A stretch of 64,000 nt of DNA from contig JAZQHT010000016.1 of the NCBI GenBank assembly GCA_045540715.1, positions 62,001 through 126,000 of the forward strand, given 5' to 3'. The position numbers were made by a program, and so were the translations under genes. Position 1 is the first letter of the stretch. Each line of letters opens with the position of its first letter. This document shows positions 43,804-53,661 of this stretch, one piece after another. Source of the DNA: UMGS1279 sp045540715 (GTDB taxonomy: Bacteria; Bacillota; Clostridia; Oscillospirales; Acutalibacteraceae). Below the pieces are notes generated by a model, which made no database searches, had not been told where the DNA came from, and saw only the letters and a program-made list of their open reading frames with translations.

Positions 43804-45183
43804 ATGGCAAAAATGTGGCAAGGCAGAACAGATGGCCTTACAAATAAAATTGCTGATGACTTTAATTCGTCGATTTCTTTTGATAGTCGTATGTTTAAAG
43901 AAGATATTTTAGGCAGTATTGCCCACGCAAAAATGCTGTGCAAATGCGGCATTATTTCTGAACCCGAAAAAGAAGAAATTGTATCGGGTCTTTCTGAAAT
44001 TATGTCTGCTTTAAAAAAAGGCGAACTAAAAATCGATGAAACTGCCGAAGATATACACATGTTTATAGAGGCAGAGCTTACTAAAAAATACCCTGTTTCG
44101 GGTAAAAAATTACACACTGCAAGAAGCCGTAACGACCAAGTGGCATTAGATTTAAGATTATATTTACTAAACGAAAATCGCAATATTAGAATACTTGTTA
44201 GAAATTTAATTAAGGCATTAATTAAGGTGGCAAAAGAAAACACCAAAACCATTATGCCGGGTTACACACACTTACAAAGAGCGCAACCCATTGTATTTTC
44301 TCACCACTTGCTTTCTTACTGCTTTATGCTTTTAAGAGATTTAGAAAGATTAAACGATTGCGCAAAACGTACCGACGTTTCGCCAATAGGGTCTTGTGCA
44401 CTGGCAGGTACTACTTATAATACCGACCGCGAGTATGAAGCAGATTTATTAGGTTTTGATGCTGTTTCTTTAAACAGTTTAGATGGCGTAAGTGATCGCG
44501 ATTTTGCCTTAGAACTACTTTCTAGTTTAAGCATTATAATGATGCACCTTTCTCGTCTTTCCGAAGAAATCATTTTGTGGACCAGTTTAGAATTTAATTT
44601 TGTTGAATTATCTGACGATTTTACAACCGGTTCTTCAATAATGCCACAAAAGAAAAATTCCGATATGGCAGAGTTAGTTCGTGGTAAAACCGGTAGGGTT
44701 TATGGCGACCTTATGGCCCTTCTTACCACTCTCAAGGGTTTACCCCTTGCATATAACAAAGATATGCAAGAAGATAAAGAAGCTATTTTTGATGCAGTTG
44801 ACACCGTTAAAATTTGTTTAGAGGTTTATGCCCCTATGATAGAAAGTATGACGGTTAAAAAAGAAAATATGCTTCGTGCGGCAAAAGAAGGCTTTATAAA
44901 CGCCACCGATTTAGCCGATTATTTAACCAAAAAGGGTGTGCCTTTTAGAGAAAGCTATAAAATTTCGGGCGAACTTGTTTCTTATTGCATTAAAAACAAT
45001 AAGGTTTTAGAAGAATTAAGTTTAGAAGAATATAAAGAATTTTCTGAAATTTTTGAAGAAGATTTATATAACGAAATTGATTTATTTACCTGCGTATCAA
45101 AGCGTATTTCTTTGGGTGCAGTTAGCGAAGAATCACAAATTAAACAAATTGAATTTATCGAGGAACAACTAAAAAATGACTAA
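43804..45183 (+). CDS. argH: Argininosuccinate lyase
   Basis: Splits argininosuccinate to arginine and fumarate. The fumarase/aspartase superfamily signature SSIMPQKKNSDMAELVRGK is present at about 277-296, with the catalytic serine in its loop, along with TARSRNDQVALDLRLY and the HLQRAQP block. 459 residues is typical. It overlaps argC by eight bases. Confidence 0.97.
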   Translation: MAKMWQGRTDGLTNKIADDFNSSISFDSRMFKEDILGSIAHAKMLCKCGIISEPEKEEIVSGLSEIMSALKKGELKIDETAEDIHMFIEAELTKKYPVSGKKLHTARSRNDQVALDLRLYLLNENRNIRILVRNLIKALIKVAKENTKTIMPGYTHLQRAQPIVFSHHLLSYCFMLLRDLERLNDCAKRTDVSPIGSCALAGTTYNTDREYEADLLGFDAVSLNSLDGVSDRDFALELLSSLSIIMMHLSRLSEEIILWTSLEFNFVELSDDFTTGSSIMPQKKNSDMAELVRGKTGRVYGDLMALLTTLKGLPLAYNKDMQEDKEAIFDAVDTVKICLEVYAPMIESMTVKKENMLRAAKEGFINATDLADYLTKKGVPFRESYKISGELVSYCIKNNKVLEELSLEEYKEFSEIFEEDLYNEIDLFTCVSKRISLGAVSEESQIKQIEFIEEQLKND

Positions 45184-46093
45184 AGTTTTTATAGACGGTA
45201 GTGCGGGTACTACGGGGCTTAAAATTAAAGAGCGTTTGCTTTCTAGAAACGATCTAAAGCTTATTATTTTGCCCGATGAATTAAGAAAAGACAATGCGGC
45301 AAAAAAAGAAGCAATAAACAGTTCAGATATAACCTTTTTATGCTTACCTGATGATGCCGCAAGAGAATCGGTTGCGCTACTAAATAACACAAACACAGTT
45401 ATTATTGATACTTCAACAGCCCACCGCGTAAACGACGATTTTACCTATGGTTTTCCCGAAATTGTAGGATATGAAAAGGTTAAAAACGCTAAAAAAATTG
45501 CAAATCCGGGTTGCCATGCAAGTGGTTTTATTGCACTTATAGCCCCACTTGTAAAAAGTGGTATAATTGCAAAAGATACAAAGCTTTCTTGCACAAGCAT
45601 TACGGGTTATTCGGGCGGTGGCAAAAAGATGATTGCCGATTATGAAGAAGGCAATAATCCATTAAACCTAGCGCCCCGTCTTTACGGCTTAACACAAAAC
45701 CATAAGCATTTAAAAGAAATGGCTTTTTATACAGGGCTTGAAACCCCTCCGCTATTTTTACCCATCGTTTCAAACTTTTATAGCGGTATGCAGGTAACCG
45801 TTCCCATTTTTACAAACAAAATAAAAGGCAATATGAAAGATATTGCAGAAATTTATAAAGAGTGTTATAATGGTGCGGTTGTTAAATTTTTTGAAAATGC
45901 AGATGAAGCGGGCTTTATGTCTGCAGCGGCATTTTCTAATAAAGATTCAATGCAAATAACCCTTTCGGGTAACGAGGAAAAGATTTTATTAACCGCACGT
46001 TACGATAATTTGGGCAAGGGAGCATCGGGCTCTGCAATACAAAATATGAACATTGTTTTAGGTAAAGACGAAACAATTGGTTTAGATATATAG
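45176..46093 (+). CDS. argC: N-acetyl-gamma-glutamyl-phosphate reductase, short type 2
   Basis: NADPH-dependent reduction of N-acetylglutamyl phosphate to the semialdehyde. MTKVFIDGSAGTTGLKI starts the Rossmann fold; the active-site cysteine lies in IANPGCHASGFIAL. At 305 residues it belongs to the shorter type 2 (argC-other) subfamily, distinct from the 345-residue form usual in Bacillus and many Clostridia. It overlaps argH by eight bases and lies 20 bases before argJ. Confidence 0.93.
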   Translation: MTKVFIDGSAGTTGLKIKERLLSRNDLKLIILPDELRKDNAAKKEAINSSDITFLCLPDDAARESVALLNNTNTVIIDTSTAHRVNDDFTYGFPEIVGYEKVKNAKKIANPGCHASGFIALIAPLVKSGIIAKDTKLSCTSITGYSGGGKKMIADYEEGNNPLNLAPRLYGLTQNHKHLKEMAFYTGLETPPLFLPIVSNFYSGMQVTVPIFTNKIKGNMKDIAEIYKECYNGAVVKFFENADEAGFMSAAAFSNKDSMQITLSGNEEKILLTARYDNLGKGASGSAIQNMNIVLGKDETIGLDI

Positions 46094-46113
46094 TTTATTT
46101 TTAGGAGAAGTTT

Positions 46114-47328
46114 ATGAAATTTATCCCAGGCGGCGTGTGTGCCGCAAAAGGTTTTAAAGCAAACGGAATTCATTGTGGTATTAGAAAAAACCGCTCAAAA
46201 AGAGATTTGGCACTAATTTATAGTGAAAGTCTTTGTTCTGCGGCGGCAACCTATACTCAAAACTTAGTTAAGGGTGCCCCCTTACTTGTTACACAAGAAA
46301 ACATAAGTAACGGTTATGCTAAAGCAATAATTTGCAATAGTGGTAACGCTAACACCTGCAACTCTAACGGTATAGAAATTGCAAAAACCACCTGCGAAAT
46401 TTTAGCAGAAAGTTTAAATATTGATAAAACCGACGTTGTTGTAGCTTCAACCGGTGTTATTGGTCAAAAGCTAGATATTACACCAATTAAAAACGGTATT
46501 CCGTCTTTAATTGAAGGACTTACTAATAATGGCAGTAACCTTGCGGCAGAAGGAATTATGACAACCGATACAAAATTAAAAGAGGTTGCGGTTGAATTTA
46601 CCTGCGGTGGCAAAACCTGTAAAATTGGCGGTATTGCAAAGGGCAGCGGTATGATTCATCCTAATATGGCAACAATGCTTGTGTTTATTACCAGCGACGT
46701 AGCTATTAGCCCTAATATGTTACAAAAGGCCTTAAAGGGAGATATACAAAACACCTTTAATATGATAAGCGTTGACGGAGATACTTCTACTAACGATATG
46801 GTAACGGTGCTTTGTAACGGTATGGCAGAAAATGAAATTATTACCGAAGACAACGACGATTTTAAAGAATTTATGAAAGCACTTAACAGCGTTAACGTTG
46901 AGCTTTGCCGCAAAATTGCAGGCGATGGCGAAGGCGCTACAAAACTACTTGAGTGCGTTGTAAGTGGGGCAGATACTAAAGAAACCGCAAAAACTGTTGC
47001 AAAAAGCGTTATTTGTTCAAGTCTTCTTAAAGCCGCAATGTTTGGTGCAGATGCTAACTGGGGCAGAGTGCTTTGTGCAATTGGATATAGCGGCGCTAAG
47101 GTTGACGTAAATAAAATTGACCTATATTTTAAAAGCGAAAAAGGTAAAATTCTGGTTTGTAAAGACGGCTTTGGTGTTGATTTTTCTGAAGATATTGCTA
47201 AAGAAATTTTACTTTGCGAAGAAATTGAAATTTTGGTTGAACTTAATAGCGGAACTGAAACTGCCACGGCATTTGGTTGCGATTTAACCTACGATTACGT
47301 AAAAATTAACGGGGATTACAGAACCTAA
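46114..47328 (+). CDS. argJ: Ornithine acetyltransferase / N-acetylglutamate synthase
   Basis: Moves the acetyl group from N-acetylornithine to glutamate, making the pathway cyclic. The autoprocessing site is seen in KGSGMIHPNMATML, where T187 becomes the N-terminal nucleophile of the beta chain. The 404 residues match the family. Whether it also uses acetyl-CoA (bifunctional type) cannot be told from sequence; no separate argA is nearby. Ribosome site AGGAGAAG before the ATG. Confidence 0.95.
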   Translation: MKFIPGGVCAAKGFKANGIHCGIRKNRSKRDLALIYSESLCSAAATYTQNLVKGAPLLVTQENISNGYAKAIICNSGNANTCNSNGIEIAKTTCEILAESLNIDKTDVVVASTGVIGQKLDITPIKNGIPSLIEGLTNNGSNLAAEGIMTTDTKLKEVAVEFTCGGKTCKIGGIAKGSGMIHPNMATMLVFITSDVAISPNMLQKALKGDIQNTFNMISVDGDTSTNDMVTVLCNGMAENEIITEDNDDFKEFMKALNSVNVELCRKIAGDGEGATKLLECVVSGADTKETAKTVAKSVICSSLLKAAMFGADANWGRVLCAIGYSGAKVDVNKIDLYFKSEKGKILVCKDGFGVDFSEDIAKEILLCEEIEILVELNSGTETATAFGCDLTYDYVKINGDYRT

Positions 47329-47339
47329 AGGAGAAAAGT

Positions 47340-48212
47340 ATGCATAACGATTTTTCTAATATGGAGCGCGCTGAGGTTTTAACCGAAGCACTGCCTTACA
47401 TAAAAAGATATACCGGCAAAACGGTTGTTGTTAAATACGGCGGCAACGCAATGATAGATGAAAATCTAAAGCAACAGGTTATGGAAGACATAGTTTTACT
47501 ATGGCTTATTGGTGTAAAAATCGTGCTTGTTCATGGCGGCGGTCCTGAAATTAACGAAGTTATGGAGCGCTTTGGCAAAGAGCCAAAATTTGTTGACGGA
47601 CTTCGCGTAACCGATAAAGAAACCGTTGATATTGTGCAAATGGTGCTTGCAGGTAAAGTTAATAAAACCTTGGTTAACCTTTTAGAAATGAAGGGTGGCA
47701 AGGCGATGGGTATTTCGGGCCTTGACGGACGCTTAATAGAAGCCGAAGCTAAAGATGAACGCTTAGGTTACGTTGGCAACATTAAAAAGGTTAATATTGC
47801 CCCCGTTGAAGATTTATTAGAAAAAAATTATATACCCGTTATTTCAACCATTGGTTGCGATAAAAAGGGTAACGCATATAACATTAACGGCGATACGGCC
47901 GCCGCTTTTATTGCAGGTGCTTTAAAGGCAAAGCGTTTAATTATGATGACCGATATTGCCGGAATTTTAAAAGATAAAGATGATCCAAAAACAATTATTC
48001 CGCACTTAACCGTTAGCGAAGCCAAAAAGCTTTACAAAAACGGTGTTATTTCGGGTGGTATGATTCCAAAAGTTGATTGCTGTATTGAAGCAATTAACGA
48101 GGGGGTTAAAAACGTTATTATTATGGACGGCACCGTGCCGCACTCTATTTTAATGGAACTTTTAACCGACGAAGGTGCAGGTACAATGGTTGTAGGAGAT
48201 AAAAATGAATAA
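47340..48212 (+). CDS. argB: Acetylglutamate kinase
   Basis: Amino-acid kinase family enzyme that phosphorylates N-acetylglutamate. Visible blocks: VVKYGGNAM near the N-terminus, VLVHGGGPEINEVMERFG, and NGDTAAAFIAGALKAKRLIMMTDI. The N-terminal helix ahead of the kinase domain (FSNMERAEVLTEALPYIKRY) is of the kind seen in arginine-inhibited hexameric forms, so feedback inhibition is likely. 290 residues. It overlaps argD by eight bases. Confidence 0.96.
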   Translation: MHNDFSNMERAEVLTEALPYIKRYTGKTVVVKYGGNAMIDENLKQQVMEDIVLLWLIGVKIVLVHGGGPEINEVMERFGKEPKFVDGLRVTDKETVDIVQMVLAGKVNKTLVNLLEMKGGKAMGISGLDGRLIEAEAKDERLGYVGNIKKVNIAPVEDLLEKNYIPVISTIGCDKKGNAYNINGDTAAAFIAGALKAKRLIMMTDIAGILKDKDDPKTIIPHLTVSEAKKLYKNGVISGGMIPKVDCCIEAINEGVKNVIIMDGTVPHSILMELLTDEGAGTMVVGDKNE

Positions 48213-49362
48213 CCTTAAAGAATTAGATAAAAAATATATAGCCAATACCTATAACCGCTTTAATCTTAATATTGTAAAGGCAAACGGCTCTTACGTTTAT
48301 GATGAAAACGGCAAAGAATATATAGATCTTGGCTCGGGTATTGGTGTTACGGCATTTGGCTTTAACGATGAAATTTATAAAAACGCAATTATAAATCAGT
48401 TAAACCTTTACCAACACACCTCAAACCTTTATTATACAGAACCTGCTGTAAAACTTGCCGAACTTTTATGTACAAAAACCGGTTTCAAAAAGATTTTCTT
48501 TTCAAACTCTGGGGCCGAAAGTAACGAGTGCGCCATTAAGGTTGCTCGTAAATATGCGGCAGAAAAACGCGGTAAAAACTGCTATAAAATTATTACCTTA
48601 ATTAATAGTTTTCACGGAAGAACCATTACCACTTTAGCGGCCACCGGTCAAGAGGTCTTTCATAAAGACTTTTTACCATTAACAGATGGTTTTATAAACT
48701 TGCCGGCTAACGATATTAAGGCAATAAAAAGCCAAAATAAAGACGAAATTGCCGCTATTATGCTTGAAACAATTCAAGGCGAAGGCGGTGTTAACCCACT
48801 TAATGCCGATTATCTAAAAGAAGTAGCAGAATATTGCAATAAAAACGATATTTTGCTTATTGTTGACGAGGTTCAAACGGGTAACGGCAGAACGGGTAAA
48901 CTTTATTCTTATCAGCATTTTGGCATTATGCCCGATATTGTTTCAACCGCAAAGGGCCTTGGTGGGGGCCTTCCAATAGGGGCAACGCTTTTAGGAGAAA
49001 AAGTAGAAAACGTTTTAGGCTTTTCAGATCATGGCTCAACCTTTGGTGCAAACCCTGTTTGTGCGGCAGCGGCACTTAGTATTATTAGCCGTTTAGACGA
49101 TGCATTTTTAGATGAAGTTTCTAAAAAAGGCGAAATTATTTTTAATGCATTTAATGGTTTTAAAGGTGTTAAAAGTGTAAGCGGTAAAGGTCTTATGGTG
49201 GGCATTGAAACCGAAAAAGACGTTAAAGAAATTATGCCAATTCTTTTAGAAAAAGGTGTGTTATGCTTAACAGCAAAAAACAAATTACGTCTTTTACCTG
49301 CCCTTAACATAAAAACCGAAGTTTTATTAAAGGCAATCGATATTATTAAAACCTGTTTATAG
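48205..49362 (+). CDS. argD: Acetylornithine aminotransferase
   Basis: Class III PLP aminotransferase converting N-acetylglutamate semialdehyde to N-acetylornithine. The PLP lysine is K250 in STAKGLGGGLPIGA, and the cofactor aspartate lies in LLIVDEVQTGNGRTG. SFHGRTITTLAATGQ and the end-of-fold DHGSTFGANPVCAAAA are typical of ArgD. 385 residues. Starts inside argB and ends nine bases before argF. Confidence 0.96.
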   Translation: MNNLKELDKKYIANTYNRFNLNIVKANGSYVYDENGKEYIDLGSGIGVTAFGFNDEIYKNAIINQLNLYQHTSNLYYTEPAVKLAELLCTKTGFKKIFFSNSGAESNECAIKVARKYAAEKRGKNCYKIITLINSFHGRTITTLAATGQEVFHKDFLPLTDGFINLPANDIKAIKSQNKDEIAAIMLETIQGEGGVNPLNADYLKEVAEYCNKNDILLIVDEVQTGNGRTGKLYSYQHFGIMPDIVSTAKGLGGGLPIGATLLGEKVENVLGFSDHGSTFGANPVCAAAALSIISRLDDAFLDEVSKKGEIIFNAFNGFKGVKSVSGKGLMVGIETEKDVKEIMPILLEKGVLCLTAKNKLRLLPALNIKTEVLLKAIDIIKTCL

Positions 49363-49371
49363 GAGATATTT

Positions 49372-50355
49372 ATGAATTTAAAAGGCAAAAGTTTTTTAAA
49401 ACTTTTAGATTTTTCCAAAGAAGAAATTGAATATTTAATTAATCTTGCGGCAGAATTAAAAGACCAAAAGAAAAAGGGTATTGCCCATAAAGAAAAGGTG
49501 GGCAAAAACGTTGCTTTAATTTTTGAAAAAACAAGTACACGCACCCGTTGTGCTTTCGAGGTTGCTTGTGCCGACCTTGGCGCTCATCCCGTTTATATTG
49601 ATTCAAACGGCAGTCAAATTGGCAAAAAAGAAAGCATTGCAGATACCGCAAGGGTACTTGGCCGTATGTTTGATGGTATTGAATATCGTGGCTTTGGACA
49701 GGAACTTGTTGAAGAACTTGCAAAATATGCGGGCGTACCCGTTTATAACGGCCTTACTAACGAATTTCATCCAACGCAAATTTTAGCCGACTTTTTAACT
49801 ATAAAAGAAAAATTCGGCTCATTAGATAATATTAAACTTTGCTATATGGGAGATGCCCGTTATAATATGGGCAACAGCTTAATGGTTGGTTGCGCCATTA
49901 TGGGTATGCACTTTGTGGCCGTAAGCCCTAAAAAGTATTTTCCAAATAAAGAGCTTGTAGATACTTGTTTAGAAATTGCTAAAACAAGCGGCGCTAAATT
50001 AGAGTTTATAGAAGACCCAATATTAGCTACCAAAAATGCCGACGTTATTTATACGGACGTTTGGGTTTCTATGGGTGAAGACAGTGCTGTTTGGGCAGAA
50101 AGAATAAAAGAACTTTCACCTTATAAGGTTACTAAAAAATTAATGGACAACGCAAAAGAAACTGCAGTGTTTATGCACTGCCTACCCGCTTTTCACGACC
50201 TTAAAACCACCACCGGTAAACAAATTTTTGAAGAATTTGGCATAACCGATATGGAGGTTACCAACGAGGTTTTTGAAAGCGAAAAATCAATAGTTTTCGA
50301 CGAAGCCGAAAACCGTATGCACACAATAAAAGCGGTGCTTTACGCCACCCTTTAA
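49372..50355 (+). CDS. argF: Ornithine carbamoyltransferase
   Basis: Makes citrulline from ornithine and carbamoyl phosphate. The carbamoyl-phosphate loop STRTR is at 55-59, and the ornithine-binding HCLPAFHD is in the C-terminal half. 327 residues. It is the last gene of the arginine operon; its TAA shares a TTAA palindrome with the stop of the convergent hydrogenase-like gene, leaving no intergenic space and no clear terminator. Confidence 0.95.
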   Translation: MNLKGKSFLKLLDFSKEEIEYLINLAAELKDQKKKGIAHKEKVGKNVALIFEKTSTRTRCAFEVACADLGAHPVYIDSNGSQIGKKESIADTARVLGRMFDGIEYRGFGQELVEELAKYAGVPVYNGLTNEFHPTQILADFLTIKEKFGSLDNIKLCYMGDARYNMGNSLMVGCAIMGMHFVAVSPKKYFPNKELVDTCLEIAKTSGAKLEFIEDPILATKNADVIYTDVWVSMGEDSAVWAERIKELSPYKVTKKLMDNAKETAVFMHCLPAFHDLKTTTGKQIFEEFGITDMEVTNEVFESEKSIVFDEAENRMHTIKAVLYATL

Positions 50356-51560
50356 TTAGGTTTTAAAAAATTGCAATTTATTAGCTCTTCTTCGCTGGTA
50401 ATTTGCAATTTTTTTAATAGTTCAATTACAAATGGGTTTTCAAGCGGCGTTAAATAAGCGGAAGAATTTGCATAAATAGTGGCGTTAACCTTGCCTTTTT
50501 CTTGCGCCTCAATTATTTTGGGTCCGCCAACGCAACCGCCTATACACCCCATACCTTCATAAAAGTTAGCATCAATTTTACCCTTTTTTATTTCTTCTAA
50601 CATATTTTTTAAATTAATTACCCCATCTGCCTTTTTGGTTTTTAGGGGTATTTTATTTTTATAATCTAGTTGCTTAACGGTGTTTTTAACCGCTTTTGAA
50701 ACTCCGCCCGATACCGCATAAATTCTACCTAATTTACTAGAGTGCTCTTTAATTTCGTTCTCTTCTTTTTGTGGGTTTATATCTGCAATTTTAAAGGCAT
50801 CTAAAAGCTCTTTAAAGGTAATGCAGTAGTCAATTGCCCCTAAAAACAAAGGGTCTTTAATTTCGGCCTTTTTGGCAAGGCAAGGACCAATAAAAACGGT
50901 GGTTGCTTCTTTATTTATTGCCTTTACAAACCGCCCTGCCGCAATCATGGGGCTTACCGATAAATTAAGGTGGTCTAATAAACCGCTATACTGTTTTTTA
51001 ATTAAAGAAATCCACACGGGGCAACAACAAGAAGTAAGCATATAATCTTTTTTAGTTTTAATTTGGTGCTTAAATTCCAATGCTTCTTTAAGGGTTAAAA
51101 TGTCTGCAAAAAGCGAAACCTCAATAACCCCCGAAAACCCTAGCTTTTTAAGGGCGTTTCTAATTTGACCCATAGTTGCACCTTTAAATTGCCCAATAAT
51201 TGCAGGGGCAACTAAGGCGTAAGAAATTCCGCCGCTATTTACTTTTTTAAGAGCGGCAATAATATCAACGCTTGGTAAAATTTTGTTTTCTTTGCAAACC
51301 TTTATGCACTCACTACACCCAACGCAAAGCTCTTTATTTATTTTAAGTTCACCGTTTTTTATTTCAATTGCGTTAAAAATACAAGCCGCCTTACAGCCGC
51401 CGCATTTACCCTCCGTGCAGGCTTCGGGCTTTATAACGGCAGGGTGTTTTTCGGGCTCTAATAGGCAACTTAAATGGTCTTTGTTTGAGCCCTCTAAATT
51501 GGGTTCTGTTTTTAAAATTTCTTTTTCCAAAAGTTTTTCATAAAGCGTGTTAAAATCCAT
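50352..51560 (-). CDS. [FeFe]-hydrogenase-like iron-sulfur protein
   Basis: 402 residues. The N-terminal part has two ferredoxin-type sites (CTEGKCGGCKAAC at 48-60 and CVGCSECIKVC at 79-89). The C-terminal hydrogenase domain has H-cluster motifs L1 TSCCCPVW (176-183), L2 FIGPCLAKKAE (C227) and L3 EGMGCIGGCVGG (C339, C343), so all four cluster cysteines are kept. L1 has an additional cysteine and L3 reads MGC instead of MAC, as in less-studied groups. It could be a catalytic, sensory or electron-transfer member. No maturases (HydEFG) are nearby. Its ribosome site AAGGAG is in the arm of an upstream hairpin. Confidence 0.85.
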   Translation of the reverse strand: MDFNTLYEKLLEKEILKTEPNLEGSNKDHLSCLLEPEKHPAVIKPEACTEGKCGGCKAACIFNAIEIKNGELKINKELCVGCSECIKVCKENKILPSVDIIAALKKVNSGGISYALVAPAIIGQFKGATMGQIRNALKKLGFSGVIEVSLFADILTLKEALEFKHQIKTKKDYMLTSCCCPVWISLIKKQYSGLLDHLNLSVSPMIAAGRFVKAINKEATTVFIGPCLAKKAEIKDPLFLGAIDYCITFKELLDAFKIADINPQKEENEIKEHSSKLGRIYAVSGGVSKAVKNTVKQLDYKNKIPLKTKKADGVINLKNMLEEIKKGKIDANFYEGMGCIGGCVGGPKIIEAQEKGKVNATIYANSSAYLTPLENPFVIELLKKLQITSEEELINCNFLKPN

Positions 51561-51566
51561 AAAAAT

Positions 51567-51608
51567 AAAACTCCTTATCTTTAGTTTAACCTAAAAGTAA
51601 GGAGTTTT
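51567..51608 (-). terminator. Hairpin between the U32 and hydrogenase-like genes
   Basis: AAAACTCCTTA (51567-51577) pairs with TAAGGAGTTTTT (51598-51609) around an inner TTTAG/CTAAA stem. Read on the minus strand it ends in a T-rich tract like a terminator, but its descending arm is also the AAGGAG ribosome site of the hydrogenase-like gene. Confidence 0.75.
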
Positions 51609-51611
51609 TAA

Positions 51612-53609
51612 TTATTTTACACCGTTTTTATAAAGGGCTTTTGTGTGGTTTTGGGTTACTTTAAATTGCCCCGTTGCATATTGATTTATTATATCTTCAA
51701 TTTCTTCTTTCGTTTCGTTATAAAAGCTAAGCATCACAAAATCGGTGTTTGGTAATACTGCAATATGTGTTGTGTTGCCGTTTAAAATTTCGCTATACCC
51801 TTTATTGCAAGTAACGTAAAAGGTTTTATTTTTGCGGTCGTACAGTTTATGTTCACAGTTTTTGCAACCTGCACCGTTTTTTAGAGGGCAGTTTTTGGTT
51901 AACATTAGCGGCAGTTTGCCATAAGCAAAAATTGCGGTTTTTATTTCTCCCTCAAACACTTCTTGCTCTTTAATTTCGGGAGAAAGTGTAACGCACCAAA
52001 AGTCTTTTAACACGTTTAAGCTGTAAGAATTTATAACGTTTAAACCAAAGCCGCCCATAAGTTTAAGCCCACTATTAATTGCAAGCGGAATTTGTCCAAG
52101 ATTTGTTATAAGCAACGCTGTAAAGCCATTTTCTTTTGCTTTAATAATTTCGTTTTGCCAAATGTCTTCGTTATCTGCAAACCGTGAGAGTGGGGCAATT
52201 TTTTCTATGCCTTTTTCTAACACCGCCAAAGCCGAAACGGGTAAAATTATACCGCTAACACCATTTAAATTTTTAGGAATTAACATTTCGTCTTTAAGCT
52301 CGATAATAACTTTTGGTGTTTTATTAGCTTTATTGTTTGTTTCAAGTTGTAGTTTTACGTCGCTATGATTATTAACCGCCGTGCGTTCTTTGTTTAAAAG
52401 CTCAACGGCCTTTCGTTTTAAATTATTTAAATCTTTAACAAAAAGACCATCTGAAATTTCGCAAGTAAAATTATTTAAATAATAAACGCTAAAGCCAAGT
52501 TTTGAAAGTTGTTCTTTTGCCTTTTCTTTTGTTAAGGGGAGGTTTTGCGCTAAGTTTGGCACTTCGCCTTTTACGGTTACTTTTTTATTATCTGCCGTAG
52601 CGGTTAATATGGTATTACAGTTTTCTTTAACTAATAAACTAAAATCAAGCGGTATAATAGAAGGGTCTTTGCGGTAAAGGTTGTGTATAACCCCTTCACT
52701 TTGTTTAGAAAGGGCCTTGTCTTCTTCACTTCTTATACCAAACATATTTTTGCCTAAATTTTCTGTGTAATAACCATCTGTAAAACCGCCACGAGAAAAA
52801 GAGTTTCTTAAAATTTCGGGCATATCTTTTGGCATATTGCCGTTTAACTTGGTTTTAAAAGCGTAGGTTGCGGCGGCAACGTATTCTGCCGTTTTCATAC
52901 GTCCCTCAATTTTTAAAGAGTCAACACCCATTTTTTCTAATTCGTCAATATATTCTAGTAATGAAAGGTCTTTTAAGCTTAGGTCGTACCCCGTGCCGCC
53001 TTTTGCTTTAAAGGGCAATCTGCAAGAGCCGGCACAAAGTCCGCGGTTGGCACTTCTGCCACCAAGTGAAGCACTTAAAAAGCATTGACCCGATACGCTC
53101 ATACAAAGTGCGCCATGCACAAAAACCTCGGTTTCAAGGCCTAGTTCCTTTGCTTTTTTGCAAATATTTATAATCATTTCTTTACTGCACTCGCGCGAAA
53201 GCACAACCCTTTTAAATCCAAGCTCCTTTAAAAATTCAAGAGCGGCAGGGGTGTGCACCGTCATTTGTGTTGAAGCGTGTAGAGTAAGCATGGGTATTTT
53301 TTCGTGCAGTAGTTTGCTAAGTCCAATATCTTGCAAAATAACGGCGTCAATACCAAAATTATAGGCCTGTTGGGCCAAATTAAAGGCATCTTCAAGCTCG
53401 TTATTCTTAATAACGGTGTTTAATGTTAAATAACTTTTTGCACCAAAAATTTTGCATAAGTTAATAGCATTAAGTAAATTTTCATCGGTAAAATTATCGG
53501 CGTTTCTTCTTGCGTTAAAATTGCCCGCACCAAAATAAACCGCATCGGCACCTGTTCTGAGCGCGGCGGTTAGTGCTTCCATATTACCTGCAGGAGAAAG
53601 TATTTCCAT
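51612..53609 (-). CDS. U32-family peptidase-like protein (RlhA-type)
   Basis: 665 residues. The N-terminal half is a U32 domain with LSPAGNMEALTAALRTGADAVYFG at the start and the family signature EVFVHGALCMSVSGQC near 155-175, including cysteines that in RlhA-like members bind a cluster together with others (RGLCAGSC, and C-terminal NCPLKNGAGCKNC). The C-terminal part matches the DUF3656-type extension. Members act in 23S rRNA or tRNA hydroxylation rather than proteolysis; the precise target is not known here. Ribosome site AAGGGT upstream. Confidence 0.85.
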   Translation of the reverse strand: MEILSPAGNMEALTAALRTGADAVYFGAGNFNARRNADNFTDENLLNAINLCKIFGAKSYLTLNTVIKNNELEDAFNLAQQAYNFGIDAVILQDIGLSKLLHEKIPMLTLHASTQMTVHTPAALEFLKELGFKRVVLSRECSKEMIINICKKAKELGLETEVFVHGALCMSVSGQCFLSASLGGRSANRGLCAGSCRLPFKAKGGTGYDLSLKDLSLLEYIDELEKMGVDSLKIEGRMKTAEYVAAATYAFKTKLNGNMPKDMPEILRNSFSRGGFTDGYYTENLGKNMFGIRSEEDKALSKQSEGVIHNLYRKDPSIIPLDFSLLVKENCNTILTATADNKKVTVKGEVPNLAQNLPLTKEKAKEQLSKLGFSVYYLNNFTCEISDGLFVKDLNNLKRKAVELLNKERTAVNNHSDVKLQLETNNKANKTPKVIIELKDEMLIPKNLNGVSGIILPVSALAVLEKGIEKIAPLSRFADNEDIWQNEIIKAKENGFTALLITNLGQIPLAINSGLKLMGGFGLNVINSYSLNVLKDFWCVTLSPEIKEQEVFEGEIKTAIFAYGKLPLMLTKNCPLKNGAGCKNCEHKLYDRKNKTFYVTCNKGYSEILNGNTTHIAVLPNTDFVMLSFYNETKEEIEDIINQYATGQFKVTQNHTKALYKNGVK

Positions 53610-53661
53610 AAATTTTACCCTTTTATATTTTAAGCCCCAACTTTTTGTTAGGGCTTATTTT

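Noticed and set aside
46656..47267. A 203-codon open frame on the minus strand inside argJ
   Set aside because: It is fully antisense to argJ, has a low-complexity Ser/Leu composition and no start signals.
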